A stretch of 64,000 nt of DNA, taken from NCBI GenBank assembly GCA_964204605.1, contig OZ123195.1, positions 744,001 to 808,000 on the forward strand, in the 5' to 3' direction. Of the stretch, positions 1-8,637 are shown in pieces. The notes under the pieces are model-generated. The model was not told the DNA's origin and made no database searches. It saw only the letters and a program-made list of their open reading frames with translations. This DNA comes from UBA961 sp014191195 (GTDB taxonomy: Bacteria; Bacteroidota; Ignavibacteria; Kapaibacteriales; UBA961). Both the position numbers and the translations under genes were made by a program. Each line of letters starts with the position of its first letter. The first letter of the stretch is position 1.

Positions 1-72
1 GCAGCTTCATATTGGATACGTATTATATCAAAACAACATAAACAGTATATAATACCTATAGTTAAAAACTAA
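1..72 (+). CDS. Possible C-terminal tail of a gene entering from the left edge
   Basis: The first reading frame is open from the first base for 23 codons and ends in TAA. The residues are mixed hydrophobic and basic and end in VKN, which would suit a protein C-terminus. It is too short to assign to a family, and the other two plus-strand frames close within about 50 bases. It may be chance. No terminator hairpin follows before the next gene. Confidence 0.25.
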   Translation, partial: AASYWIRIISKQHKQYIIPIVKN

Positions 73-140
73 ATAACATTACAAACCATAGCTTCAGACT
101 TGTCAAAATAAATGATATAGACATAATTTTAATCTTAAAG

Positions 141-170
141 TTGACTACATACTTTCATTTTTTTAATTTG
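141..170 (+). promoter_or_regulatory. Candidate promoter for the acyl-CoA carboxylase gene
   Basis: TTG at 141-143 is followed after 20 bases by TAATTTG at 164-170, one base short of the Bacteroidota -7 box TAnnTTTG. The same bases also read as TTGACT-N17-TAATTT, a weak sigma70-like arrangement. The start codon lies 43 bases past the box. The rest of the 140-base gap is AT-rich with no other structure visible. Confidence 0.35.
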
Positions 171-213
171 TCTTTGTTCAATTTACTTTCACATACTTTT
201 TACCGAATACACT

Positions 214-1878
214 ATGTCATCAAAGATTGGTTCCCCATTGCAATATGATGCAAATTCCCAAAGGAATCATGATTCATATAGTACTTTATTGCAAGAATTA
301 ACTGATAAATCACAAAAAACGTATCTTGGTGGCGGACTCAAAGCAATAGAAAAACACAAAGCAAAATCTAAGTTAACAGCCAGAGAAAGAATAGATGCAT
401 TGATAGATAAAGATTCATATTTTTTAGAAATAGGTTTGTTTTCAGCAGATGGAATGTACGAAGAACAGGGTAGTTGTCCATCAGCAGGAGTTGTTACTGG
501 CATAGGAATTATTCATAATCGTGAATGTATGATAGTTGCAAATGATGCTACTGTAAAAGCCGGCGCATGGTTTCCTATGACTGCAAAAAAGAATATGCGA
601 GCACAAGAGATTGCGATAGAAAATCATATTCCTATTATCTACTTGGTGGATTCGGCAGGAGTATTCTTACCAATGCAAGATGAAATATTTCCAGACAAAG
701 AACATTTTGGAAGACAATTTCGAAATAATGCGATTCTAACTTCAAAAGGAATACCTCAAATATCTGCTATTATGGGCCCATGTGTAGCAGGTGGCGCATA
801 TTTGCCAATTATGAGTGATGAAGCAATAATCGTAAATGGAACAGGCAGTGTATTCTTAGCAGGGCCAGCATTAGTAGAAGCAGCAATTGGTGAAAAAGCA
901 GAAATTGAAACCTTAGGAGGTGCCCAAATGCATGCCTCTATTAGTGGAGTAATAGATTATAAAGTTGATTCAGATCAAGAAGCACTTTCACTTATCCGCT
1001 CTTTAGTATCTCAATTTTCACCATTAAAGGGAAAACACAACATTTTTAATAGAGATGAAGCATTCCAGCCACAGTCTAATCCTGAAGAAATCCTGTCTAT
1101 TATCCCATTAGATAGAAGCAAACCTTATAATACAAAAGAATTTTTAGCTAGAATAATTGATAATTCTGAATTTGATGAATATAAATCTGAATATGGAAAA
1201 ACAATAATTTGTGGTTATGCCAAAGTAGACGGTTGGTCTGTAGGTATAGTAGCCAATAATAGGGCTGTTACTAAGTCAGGAAAAGGTGAAATGCAAGTTG
1301 GAGGAGTTATTTATTCTGATAGTGCAGATAAAGCAGCAAGATTTATTATGAATTGTAATCAAAGGGGAATTCCATTAGTATTTTTTCAAGATGTTACTGG
1401 CTTTATGGTTGGTACAAGAGCAGAACAAGGAGGAATTATTAAGGATGGAGCAAAAATGGTTAATGCTGTTGCTAATTCAGTGGTTCCTAAACTGACATTT
1501 ATTATTGGAAATAGTTATGGAGCCGGAAATTATGCTATGTGTGGTAAAGCATATGATCCACGTTTTATTTTTGCATATCCAACAGCTCAAATTGCAGTAA
1601 TGGGAGGAGCTCAAGCTTCAAAAACATTATTAACAATAAAAATAGCTAGTTTAGAAAAAGAAGGAAAAAGTCTTACTGAAGTTGAAAAAAAAGATTTGCT
1701 TGCTGAAATTCAAGAAAGATATGATAAGCAAACATCTCCTTATTATGCAGCTTCAAGATTATGGGTTGATGGTATTGTAGATCCAAGAGATACAAGAGCA
1801 ATTATTTCAAGGGCATTGCAATGTGCATCTCATAATTCAACAATTCCTGAATGGAAATCAGGTGTCGTTCAAGTATAA
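214..1878 (+). CDS. Acyl-CoA carboxylase, carboxyltransferase (beta) subunit, MccB-like
   Basis: This is the biotin-dependent carboxyltransferase subunit that moves CO2 from carboxybiotin to an acyl-CoA. At 554 aa it has the usual length for the family, with two crotonase-like halves. The N-half has VDSAGVFLP (about residues 146-154) and the glycine-rich CVAGGAYLP segment. The C-half has the FFQDVTGFMVG and GNSYGAGNYAMCG oxyanion-hole segments. These read closest to methylcrotonyl-CoA carboxylase beta (leucine degradation); propionyl- or geranyl-CoA carboxylase are alternatives. The biotin carboxylase (alpha) subunit is not in the window, so it must be encoded elsewhere. The gene is followed after 34 bases by the peptide importer, but the functional link is unclear. 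Confidence 0.9.
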   Translation: MSSKIGSPLQYDANSQRNHDSYSTLLQELTDKSQKTYLGGGLKAIEKHKAKSKLTARERIDALIDKDSYFLEIGLFSADGMYEEQGSCPSAGVVTGIGIIHNRECMIVANDATVKAGAWFPMTAKKNMRAQEIAIENHIPIIYLVDSAGVFLPMQDEIFPDKEHFGRQFRNNAILTSKGIPQISAIMGPCVAGGAYLPIMSDEAIIVNGTGSVFLAGPALVEAAIGEKAEIETLGGAQMHASISGVIDYKVDSDQEALSLIRSLVSQFSPLKGKHNIFNRDEAFQPQSNPEEILSIIPLDRSKPYNTKEFLARIIDNSEFDEYKSEYGKTIICGYAKVDGWSVGIVANNRAVTKSGKGEMQVGGVIYSDSADKAARFIMNCNQRGIPLVFFQDVTGFMVGTRAEQGGIIKDGAKMVNAVANSVVPKLTFIIGNSYGAGNYAMCGKAYDPRFIFAYPTAQIAVMGGAQASKTLLTIKIASLEKEGKSLTEVEKKDLLAEIQERYDKQTSPYYAASRLWVDGIVDPRDTRAIISRALQCASHNSTIPEWKSGVVQV

Positions 1879-1912
1879 TCAGTAATAGTTATTATAATAT
1901 TTTAGGTTTTTT

Positions 1913-3886
1913 ATGAAAAATGTCTCCTTTCTCAAGACCATACTGCTTGGCCTAGGAATTATATCCATCTCTTTTTTAGGATGTAAAAAGAAAAGTTCAG
2001 ATATATCTTTTGATGATAAATCCGGACCAAGCTATCAATTATCCTTATGGAAAACTACAGATACACCTCCAGGTGCAGATCCAAAGGTTCCAGATAGTTT
2101 AGGTGGAAATGGTTTTGAGGCAATTGCATCATCTTTAGGGTTTACAACATATACAAATACTGAATTTGACCTTAAGCATTCTGGAGATCCACGCGCTGTT
2201 GTTGGTGGGCAAATTAGGTTTACAATTAGCAGATTTCCCTTAAGTTTTAGACCATTTTTCTATGGCCAGAATTCAAATTTTTCTGAAAATCTTCAAATGA
2301 CATCATTATGCTATGAAACATTATGCTCTTTAAATATGGGACAAGAGCCTTCTCCATCATTAGCAACTCATTGGAAAATATCGCCTGATAATTTGGTGTT
2401 TACATTTAGAATAGACCCAAATGCAAGATTTTCATCAGGATTATCAGTTACATCAGAAGATATTGTAGCAACATTTAAATTGTTGATGGATGAAACGATA
2501 CTTTCACCCTCAATTCAGCAAATTTTCAGCAAATTTGAAACACCAGTTGCTTTGTCAAAATATATAGTCCAAGTAAAAGCAAAAGAATTTGATTGCAGAG
2601 CATTCAAAACATTCTCAAATAGTTTAGTCGTATTATCTGCAAAAGAAATATCAGGACTCAGTGGAAAAGAATTTCTAGATAAATTTCAATTTAATTCTCC
2701 AACTGGATCAGGTGAATATATTGTCTTAGCAAAAGATATTACGAAGCAACAAAATTACACTTTAACAAGAAGAGATGACTATTGGGCTAAAGATTATCCA
2801 ATAAGTAAATATGCAGGTAATTTTGATAGAATATCATTTTTTGTAACAAAGGATAATCCAACATTAGAATATGAGAAATTTAAGAAAGGCGAGGTAGATA
2901 AGTTCTGGTTTACTGGCAATACAACAGATAAATGGATAGGCGATACAACATATCCTGCAATTAAAAATAATTGGGTAAAGAGAGACAGAGTTTTTACAGA
3001 TGGGCCAGTAGGAACATCAGGTCTTTTTTTTAATATGAGAAAGCCACCATTTGATGATATAAAAGTCAGAAAAGCATTTTTTCATTTATTTGATAGAGCA
3101 TCAATAATTTCGAAACTATTATTTAATGAATATGTGCCTATACATTCATTTTATGCAAATACGCCATATGAGAATGTATCAAATCCAGAAATAGAATATA
3201 ATCCTGAATTAGCGGCTACACTTTTGGCAGAAGCAGGATATACCACTAAAAATAACGATGGTTTATTAATGAAAAATGGCAGACCATTCCGTTTAGAATT
3301 AGGGATTCCAAAGCCACTTGAAAAATTCTTAACGCCATATCAACAAACATTACGTCAAGCTGGAATAGATCTTCAAATTAAATTCCAAGATGGTAATGCT
3401 ATTACTAAGAACATAGCAGAACGTAATTTTAATATCACATGGGCAAATTATGGTGGTTTAGATGATCCATATCCAAAAACATCAATTGCATCAGAATTAG
3501 CTAATAAAAATGATAATAATAATATAACAGGATTTAAAAATCCTTATGCTGATGAATTGATTAAGCAATATGATATTACATGTACTCAAAAAGATAAATA
3601 TGCTATAATTCAAAAGATCGATAGTGTAGAAGCAAGTATGGTTCATTGTGCATTAGCTTGGACACCAAAAGGAATTAGAGTAGCATATTGGGATAAATTT
3701 GGCGTACCAGAATGGGTGTTTTCAAAAACATCACAAATTGGAAGTCATGATTTAGCAATTATGTCTGGTTGGTGGTATGATAAAGAAAAAGCATTAGCAA
3801 TCGAAGAAGCAAAAAAATCTAATAAAGTCTTCGAAGGAAATGGCAAGATTAGAGAAGTATATTATTGGAAAAATCTTAAAAAATAA
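1913..3886 (+). CDS. yejA: Peptide ABC importer, substrate-binding lipoprotein (SBP family 5, YejA-like)
   Basis: The 657 aa protein starts with a lipoprotein signal (hydrophobic stretch, then lipobox SFLGC), so it should be acylated and face the periplasm. The body is a family 5 extracellular solute-binding protein. It has the VTSEDIVATF segment and a GSGEYIV...TRRDDYWAKDYP...NFDRISFF block characteristic of the YejA branch, plus a GWWYDKEKA stretch near the C-terminus that is also YejA-like. The four downstream genes encode matching permeases and ATPases, so this is one importer operon. YejABEF homologues take up peptides, including peptide antibiotics such as microcin C in Escherichia coli. 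The substrate here cannot be read from the sequence. The protein is somewhat longer than E. coli YejA. Confidence 0.85.
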   Translation: MKNVSFLKTILLGLGIISISFLGCKKKSSDISFDDKSGPSYQLSLWKTTDTPPGADPKVPDSLGGNGFEAIASSLGFTTYTNTEFDLKHSGDPRAVVGGQIRFTISRFPLSFRPFFYGQNSNFSENLQMTSLCYETLCSLNMGQEPSPSLATHWKISPDNLVFTFRIDPNARFSSGLSVTSEDIVATFKLLMDETILSPSIQQIFSKFETPVALSKYIVQVKAKEFDCRAFKTFSNSLVVLSAKEISGLSGKEFLDKFQFNSPTGSGEYIVLAKDITKQQNYTLTRRDDYWAKDYPISKYAGNFDRISFFVTKDNPTLEYEKFKKGEVDKFWFTGNTTDKWIGDTTYPAIKNNWVKRDRVFTDGPVGTSGLFFNMRKPPFDDIKVRKAFFHLFDRASIISKLLFNEYVPIHSFYANTPYENVSNPEIEYNPELAATLLAEAGYTTKNNDGLLMKNGRPFRLELGIPKPLEKFLTPYQQTLRQAGIDLQIKFQDGNAITKNIAERNFNITWANYGGLDDPYPKTSIASELANKNDNNNITGFKNPYADELIKQYDITCTQKDKYAIIQKIDSVEASMVHCALAWTPKGIRVAYWDKFGVPEWVFSKTSQIGSHDLAIMSGWWYDKEKALAIEEAKKSNKVFEGNGKIREVYYWKNLKK

Positions 3887-3908
3887 TTGTTAATCAAATA
3901 GGAGTTCT

Positions 3909-3959
3909 ATGAATTCCTGTTTTTGTTTACTGGAAAAAAAATGTTTCAATATTTCTTAA
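3909..3959 (+). other. Short out-of-frame leader ORF with its own Shine-Dalgarno and an A8 tract
   Basis: AGGAG at 3900-3904 sits four bases before an ATG that opens a 16-codon ORF ending in TAA inside the following permease gene. It crosses a run of eight A (3934-3941). One extra A would join it in frame to the permease, giving an 11-residue N-terminal extension. It may be a translated leader, the true start disrupted by an indel, or chance. The permease start itself has no visible ribosome binding site. Confidence 0.3.
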
Positions 3960-5194
3960 GAAGACTTTTACTTGCAATCCCCACTTTTTTTGGTTGTACA
4001 ATCATTGTATTCTTTGTTGTAAATCTAGCCCCTGGCGGCCCTTATGAGCAACAAGTTCAAGCATTAAAGTCGGGCTCAGGATTTGGAGTCGGAGCCGAAT
4101 CATCAGCAGCATCTAATAATGGTTCTGCTACAATTCCTCCAACTGCACTTGCTGAATTAAAAAGATATTATGGTTTTGACAAACCAGTATATATTAGATA
4201 TATGATATGGCTGGGTATATGGCCAAGAGAGACAGATAGTTATAATGTTACTCTGGGAACACCTAGAAATGTAGGAGAAGGAAAATTCGTTATCGTAAAT
4301 GAGCAAAATGGAAAATATTCTGTAATAGATGAATCTTCAAAACAATCTGTATCAGATATATGGTATGTAGAAAATGCAGTTCTTGATACTATTGGAACCA
4401 AACAACTGAGGGTATTCAGAACAGAATTATCTGGCATATTAACAGGAAATTTTGGCAATTCATATGAATATAGAGAACCTGTTATAGATTTAATAACGGC
4501 ACGAATACCAATTTCACTTCAATTTGGTGTCATTGGATTAGTACTGTCATATGTTATATGTATCTATCTTGGAATCAAAAAAGCATTACATCATGGAAGT
4601 ACTTTTGATATAGTTTCTAGTTCAATAGTATTGATAAGTTATTCTATACCAGGATGGGCTTTAGGATTATTATTGCTTGTTTTATTAGGTGGTGGATCAT
4701 TTTTTGATGTCTTTCCATTAGGTGGACTTCAAAGCAGCGATTATGCATCATACACTTTAATAGAAAAAATACTAGATAGATCATATCATTTTGTCTTACC
4801 TGTCATCTCATCGACAATCAGTTCATTTGCTGGCATTACCCTAATGATGAAAAATTCCTTACTAGATAATCTTAGTCAAGATTATATTCGAACTGCATTT
4901 GCAAAAGGTATGCGTGAAGAAAGAATCATCTGGCTTCATGCTATGAAAAATTCTATTATTCCAATTGCATCTAATATAGGACATATTATAGGTATAGCTT
5001 TTATTGGGTCTTTCTTTATAGAAACAACTTTTAATATAGAAGGCATAGGTAAGCTTTCATATTATGCTATATTATCAAGAGATTATACAGTTGTTTTTGC
5101 TTTTACTGTAATTGGTGTAATAGTAAATCTGTTGGGCAATATGCTCTCAGATATTATTCTTGCTTTAGTTGATCCACGTATCAGATTTAGATGA
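3941..5194 (+). CDS. yejB: Peptide ABC importer permease, YejB-like
   Basis: Inner-membrane subunit of the importer. The N-terminus, MFQYFLRRLLLAIPTFFG followed by LAPGGPYEQQ, is the signature of the YejB/DppB permease group, which is why the ATG at 3941 is chosen over an in-frame TTG 18 bases upstream. One membrane segment (about 8-30) precedes a long periplasmic loop, and the transport domain with its remaining segments fills residues about 190-410. The loop between the YGFDKPVYIRY motif and LTGNFGNS carries roughly 65 residues more than I recall for E. coli YejB. The EAA-like cytoplasmic loop lies around FAKGMREERIIWLHAMKNS. The stop is 10 bases from the next permease gene. Confidence 0.88.
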   Translation: MFQYFLRRLLLAIPTFFGCTIIVFFVVNLAPGGPYEQQVQALKSGSGFGVGAESSAASNNGSATIPPTALAELKRYYGFDKPVYIRYMIWLGIWPRETDSYNVTLGTPRNVGEGKFVIVNEQNGKYSVIDESSKQSVSDIWYVENAVLDTIGTKQLRVFRTELSGILTGNFGNSYEYREPVIDLITARIPISLQFGVIGLVLSYVICIYLGIKKALHHGSTFDIVSSSIVLISYSIPGWALGLLLLVLLGGGSFFDVFPLGGLQSSDYASYTLIEKILDRSYHFVLPVISSTISSFAGITLMMKNSLLDNLSQDYIRTAFAKGMREERIIWLHAMKNSIIPIASNIGHIIGIAFIGSFFIETTFNIEGIGKLSYYAILSRDYTVVFAFTVIGVIVNLLGNMLSDIILALVDPRIRFR

Positions 5195-5204
5195 GAGTTA
5201 ATAT

Positions 5205-6335
5205 ATGTCAGAAAAAGCTTCAACTATTCAAGTTGTAAAACCTCAAACAATTGGCCAAAGACGTTGGAAAAAGTTTAAGACAATTAAACGTGGCTATTAT
5301 TCATTGTTATTTTTAAGTGTATTATATGCTTTGTCTTTTTTATTACCAGTATTGGTAAACAATAAAGCATTAATTGTTAAGTATAATAATGAATATTATT
5401 TTCCTGCTTTTAAGTCTTTATTAGCTTCAGTTCCTTTGGTAGACAATGTTGTTTCCACTTTCCAATCTGGAGAATCTATAGGGCAAAAAGGTAATTCTGG
5501 TGATTGCCATTATAGAGAATTAATGGTACAATATCAAAATGAGCAAGGTGGTAATTTTATAATTATGCCGATTTATCCTTTTAATCCAATTGAAGACATT
5601 ACAACAGAAGGAAATGTTGCTTTTGCAGAGCCCTTAACTTCGCCAGATAATATCCATATAAGAATATTAGGAACCGATGAAAACGGCAGAGATGTATTTG
5701 CAAGAATGTCTTATGGATTTCAAGTTTCTATCACGTTTGCATTACTATTAGTTTTTGTAGAATACTTGATTGGAATCCCAATTGGAGGATTGCTTGGATA
5801 TAAAGGAGGTTGGGTAGATCTGATTTTGCAAAGATTTATAGAAATGTGGAGCACTTTACCAGTTCTCTTTTTAATAATTATTGTTGTCTCATTTGTTCAA
5901 CCTAATTTTCTTTTACTTGTTTTGTTGCTTTCCTTAACAGCATGGATTCCTATAACTATATATATCAGAGCTGAATTTTTACGAGAAAAATCTAAAGATT
6001 ATGTAGTAGCTGCTATTTCAATTGGTGTACCTACTTGGAAAATAATGTTTAAGCATATTTTGCCGAATTCATTAGTGCCAATAGTAACTAATTTTCCTTT
6101 TGCTATTGTAGCTGGACTTACAGCTTTAGTGAGCCTAGACTTTTTAGGTTTTGGATTGCCTCCACCAACGCCAAGTTGGGGACAAATGCTAAGTACTGGA
6201 TTGCAAAATATTACTAAATGGTGGCTTGTATTTTCACCTATGTTTGCATTGTTTACTACATTAATTATGATTGTATTCATTGGCGAGGCGATTAGAGAAG
6301 CATTCGATCCAAAAACCTTTTCTAGATTACGATAA
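5205..6335 (+). CDS. yejE: Peptide ABC importer permease, YejE-like
   Basis: Second inner-membrane subunit, 376 aa. A first membrane segment (about 30-48) is followed by a periplasmic region of about 110 residues. The DppC/YejE core comes next, with LGTDENGRDVFARMSYGF, an RAEFLREKSKDYV segment, and the LDFLGFGLPPPTPSWGQML and FIGEAIREAFDPK signatures typical of YejE. The EAA-type loop for ATPase contact is around AAISIGVPTWKIMFKHILPNS. It pairs with the preceding YejB-like permease. The extracytoplasmic stretch is larger than in E. coli YejE from memory, matching the insertion in its partner. Confidence 0.88.
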   Translation: MSEKASTIQVVKPQTIGQRRWKKFKTIKRGYYSLLFLSVLYALSFLLPVLVNNKALIVKYNNEYYFPAFKSLLASVPLVDNVVSTFQSGESIGQKGNSGDCHYRELMVQYQNEQGGNFIIMPIYPFNPIEDITTEGNVAFAEPLTSPDNIHIRILGTDENGRDVFARMSYGFQVSITFALLLVFVEYLIGIPIGGLLGYKGGWVDLILQRFIEMWSTLPVLFLIIIVVSFVQPNFLLLVLLLSLTAWIPITIYIRAEFLREKSKDYVVAAISIGVPTWKIMFKHILPNSLVPIVTNFPFAIVAGLTALVSLDFLGFGLPPPTPSWGQMLSTGLQNITKWWLVFSPMFALFTTLIMIVFIGEAIREAFDPKTFSRLR

Positions 6336-6374
6336 TATATCTAGATATACAGTTAACAAATTAGGCCTATCTAA

Positions 6375-7388
6375 GTGACAAAAGATAAACTATTCGAAAT
6401 TCAAAATTTAAAGACATACTTTACAGTAGAAGGTAAAGATGCTAAAGCTGTAGATGGAGTAACCTTTGATATTTATAAAGGAGAAACTCTTGGCTTAGTA
6501 GGAGAATCTGGTTCTGGTAAATCCGTAACCGCATTATCCCTACTTAAACTTATACCAAATCCTCCTGGAAAAATTGTAGATGGAAAGGTATTATATAAAG
6601 GACAAGATGTTCTAGAGCTATCTTTCGAACAGCTTTATAAGGTTAGAGGTAAAGAAATTGCAATGATATTTCAAGAACCTATGACTTCGCTAAATCCAGT
6701 TCTTAAAGTTGGAATGCAAATAGAAGAAGTATTAATGGCTCATGAAGGTTTAAATCAGCAAGAAGCCAGGCTTAAAGCTATTAATATGCTTGAACTTGTT
6801 GGCATACCAGCCCCTGAAAAAAGAATAGATGAATACCCACATCAATTCTCAGGAGGGATGCGCCAAAGGGTAATGATTGCAATTGCTCTAGCTTGTAATC
6901 CTGCACTATTAATAGCCGATGAACCTACAACAGCTTTAGATGTTACCATTCAAGCGCAAATCCTTGAATTAATGCTTACCCTTAAAGAAAAACGTAAAGA
7001 AGCAGCAATTTTACTAATTACTCATGATTTATCTGTAGTAGCTGAACTATGCGACCGAGTAATAGTAATGTATGGAGGAAAAATACAAGAAATAGCTTCT
7101 ACAGAAGATCTTTTTGATAAACCATTACATCCTTATACCAAAGGTTTAATCCACTCTATTCCTCATACAGACCGTCCTGGACAAAAAGGCCAAAGATTAG
7201 AAGCAATTCCAGGTAATGTACCTAGCATTATGAATTTTCCATCTGGCTGTAAGTTTTGCACTAGATGTTCTGTCAAAATTGACATATGTACACATCTTGA
7301 ACCACCTCTTAAAGAAATTATGCCCCAACATTTTGTACGATGTCATATCGTTGAAACTATAATGGAGAATGGAGAATCTTATGAATAA
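6375..7388 (+). CDS. Peptide ABC importer ATPase 1 (OppD/DppD type, equivalent to YejF N-half)
   Basis: The protein powers the importer by ATP hydrolysis at the cytoplasmic face. Walker A GESGSGKS is at about 43-50, the ABC signature SGGMRQR follows, and Walker B reads LLIADEPTTALD. The C-terminal oligopeptide-transporter ATPase extension has cysteines in CKFCTRCSVKIDIC, a pattern that in some family members binds an iron-sulfur cluster. It starts with GTG, the only start that keeps the conserved first beta strand. In E. coli the two ATPases are fused as YejF; here they are separate genes overlapping by eight bases. The partner is the next gene. Confidence 0.9.
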   Translation: MTKDKLFEIQNLKTYFTVEGKDAKAVDGVTFDIYKGETLGLVGESGSGKSVTALSLLKLIPNPPGKIVDGKVLYKGQDVLELSFEQLYKVRGKEIAMIFQEPMTSLNPVLKVGMQIEEVLMAHEGLNQQEARLKAINMLELVGIPAPEKRIDEYPHQFSGGMRQRVMIAIALACNPALLIADEPTTALDVTIQAQILELMLTLKEKRKEAAILLITHDLSVVAELCDRVIVMYGGKIQEIASTEDLFDKPLHPYTKGLIHSIPHTDRPGQKGQRLEAIPGNVPSIMNFPSGCKFCTRCSVKIDICTHLEPPLKEIMPQHFVRCHIVETIMENGESYE

Positions 7389-8385
7389 TTCTTTATTATT
7401 AGAAGTAAAAAATCTCCAAGTATATTTTCCAATCTATGGTGGAGTGATACAAAAGAAAATTGCAGAAGTAAAAGCTGTAGATGGTGTTAGTTTCTCTTTG
7501 CATCGAGGTGAGACATTAGGAATTGTAGGTGAATCTGGTTGTGGTAAAACAACAGTGGGAAGAGCGATTATAAATGTTTTAAGACATGTATCTCCAGATG
7601 TACATTTAGGTGGTGAAGTACTTTATCACGATAAAAATGGAGAGATTCATAATCTTTTACATCTTAATACTAAATCAATGATCCCTTTTAGATCAAAAAT
7701 ACAAATGATTTTTCAGGATCCATATTCTTCTTTAAATAGCCGGTTATCTGTAAAACAAATCGTATCCGAACCTTTAGAAATACATAATTCCGGAATGTCA
7801 GCTGCTGAAATTAATGATAAAGTATTATGGCTTTTAGAAAAAGTAGGATTGCAACCAGAATATTCATCAAGATTTCCTCATGAATTTTCTGGCGGACAAA
7901 GACAACGCATTGGTATTGCAAGAGCATTGGCAACTAATCCAGAATTAATTATTTGTGATGAACCTGTTTCTGCACTTGATGTATCTGTGCAAGCTCAAGT
8001 AATTAATTTGATGGAAGATTTAAGAGATGAATTTGGTATATCATATTTGTTTATTGCACATGATTTATCGGTTGTTCATCATATTAGTAAAAGAATCGGA
8101 GTTATGTATTTAGGAAATATGGTAGAAGTAGGCGAAGCAGATGATATTTATTTCAATCCTAAACATCCATATAGCAAAGCTTTATTGTCTTCTGTTCCTA
8201 ATCCAGACCCAAAACAAAAAGGTAAGAAAAGAATTGTTCTTAGTGGTGATATACCCAATCCATTAAATAAACCAAGTGGATGCAGTTTTAGAACAAGATG
8301 TCCAATTGCCCAAGAATCATGTTCATTATCTATTCCTGAACTAATAGTTAAAGAAAATCAATTGGTAGCTTGCCCTTTGGTATAA
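7381..8385 (+). CDS. Peptide ABC importer ATPase 2 (OppF/DppF type, equivalent to YejF C-half)
   Basis: Second nucleotide-binding subunit. Walker A GESGCGKT is at about 50-57, the signature reads SGGQRQRIG, Walker B reads LIICDEPVSALD, and an OppF C-terminal extension ends in a CSFRTRCPIAQESC cysteine motif. I chose the ATG at 7381 because GGAG lies six bases upstream. An in-frame ATG 12 bases earlier is possible and would enlarge the overlap with the first ATPase gene. The overlap suggests translational coupling and 1:1 synthesis. This is the last gene of the operon and is followed by a strong terminator. Confidence 0.9.
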   Translation: MNNSLLLEVKNLQVYFPIYGGVIQKKIAEVKAVDGVSFSLHRGETLGIVGESGCGKTTVGRAIINVLRHVSPDVHLGGEVLYHDKNGEIHNLLHLNTKSMIPFRSKIQMIFQDPYSSLNSRLSVKQIVSEPLEIHNSGMSAAEINDKVLWLLEKVGLQPEYSSRFPHEFSGGQRQRIGIARALATNPELIICDEPVSALDVSVQAQVINLMEDLRDEFGISYLFIAHDLSVVHHISKRIGVMYLGNMVEVGEADDIYFNPKHPYSKALLSSVPNPDPKQKGKKRIVLSGDIPNPLNKPSGCSFRTRCPIAQESCSLSIPELIVKENQLVACPLV

Positions 8386-8390
8386 ATAGA

Positions 8391-8426
8391 AAAATCTCTG
8401 ATGAACTTCAGAGATTTTCTTTTTTT
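8391..8426 (+). terminator. Rho-independent terminator of the peptide importer operon
   Basis: A 10 bp stem AAAATCTCTG / CAGAGATTTT with an 8-base loop is followed by a C and eight T. It begins five bases after the last ATPase stop codon. The left arm ends in a run of A, so on the minus strand it may also stop transcription coming from the tRNA gene. Confidence 0.88.
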
Positions 8427-8450
8427 ATATCTCATTAAAGAGAAAAAGTG

Positions 8451-8522
8451 TGATCCCGGTAGGACTTGAACCTACGGCCCTCGGATTAAAAGTCAGATGC
8501 TCTACCACTGAGCTACGGGATC
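8451..8522 (-). tRNA. tRNA-Lys (anticodon UUU)
   Basis: The minus strand folds as a cloverleaf: seven-base acceptor stem GATCCCG/CGGGATC, D arm GCTC-loop-GAGC, anticodon loop CTTTTAA with anticodon TTT, and T arm GTAGG/CCTAC around TTCAAGT. The discriminator base is A. CCA is not encoded. The anticodon stem (TCTGA over TCCGA) has one U-C mismatch at its central pair, where most tRNA-Lys would pair. The gene stands alone between the importer terminator and the outer-membrane protein gene. Confidence 0.93.
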
Positions 8523-8581
8523 AACCTTATTAGATTTCAAAATTAAGTATATTTTATTTTTTAACCAAAAATAAACTTTAA

Positions 8582-8589
8582 TACTTTTG
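8582..8589 (+). promoter_or_regulatory. Candidate -7 promoter box TAnnTTTG
   Basis: TACTTTTG matches the Bacteroidota -7 box exactly and lies 48 bases before the ATG of the outer-membrane protein gene. I see no clear TTTG at the -33 position, so support rests on the single box and its position. Confidence 0.35.
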
Positions 8590-8637
8590 AATCGTCTAAA
8601 CTTGTACATGTATTTTATTTTGAATAAGGAAATTTTT

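Noticed and set aside
3909..5194. Calling the YejB-like permease a frameshifted pseudogene because of the A8 tract
   Set aside because: From the ATG at 3941 onward the protein is complete and starts exactly where family members start, so the gene can be functional whatever the leader means.
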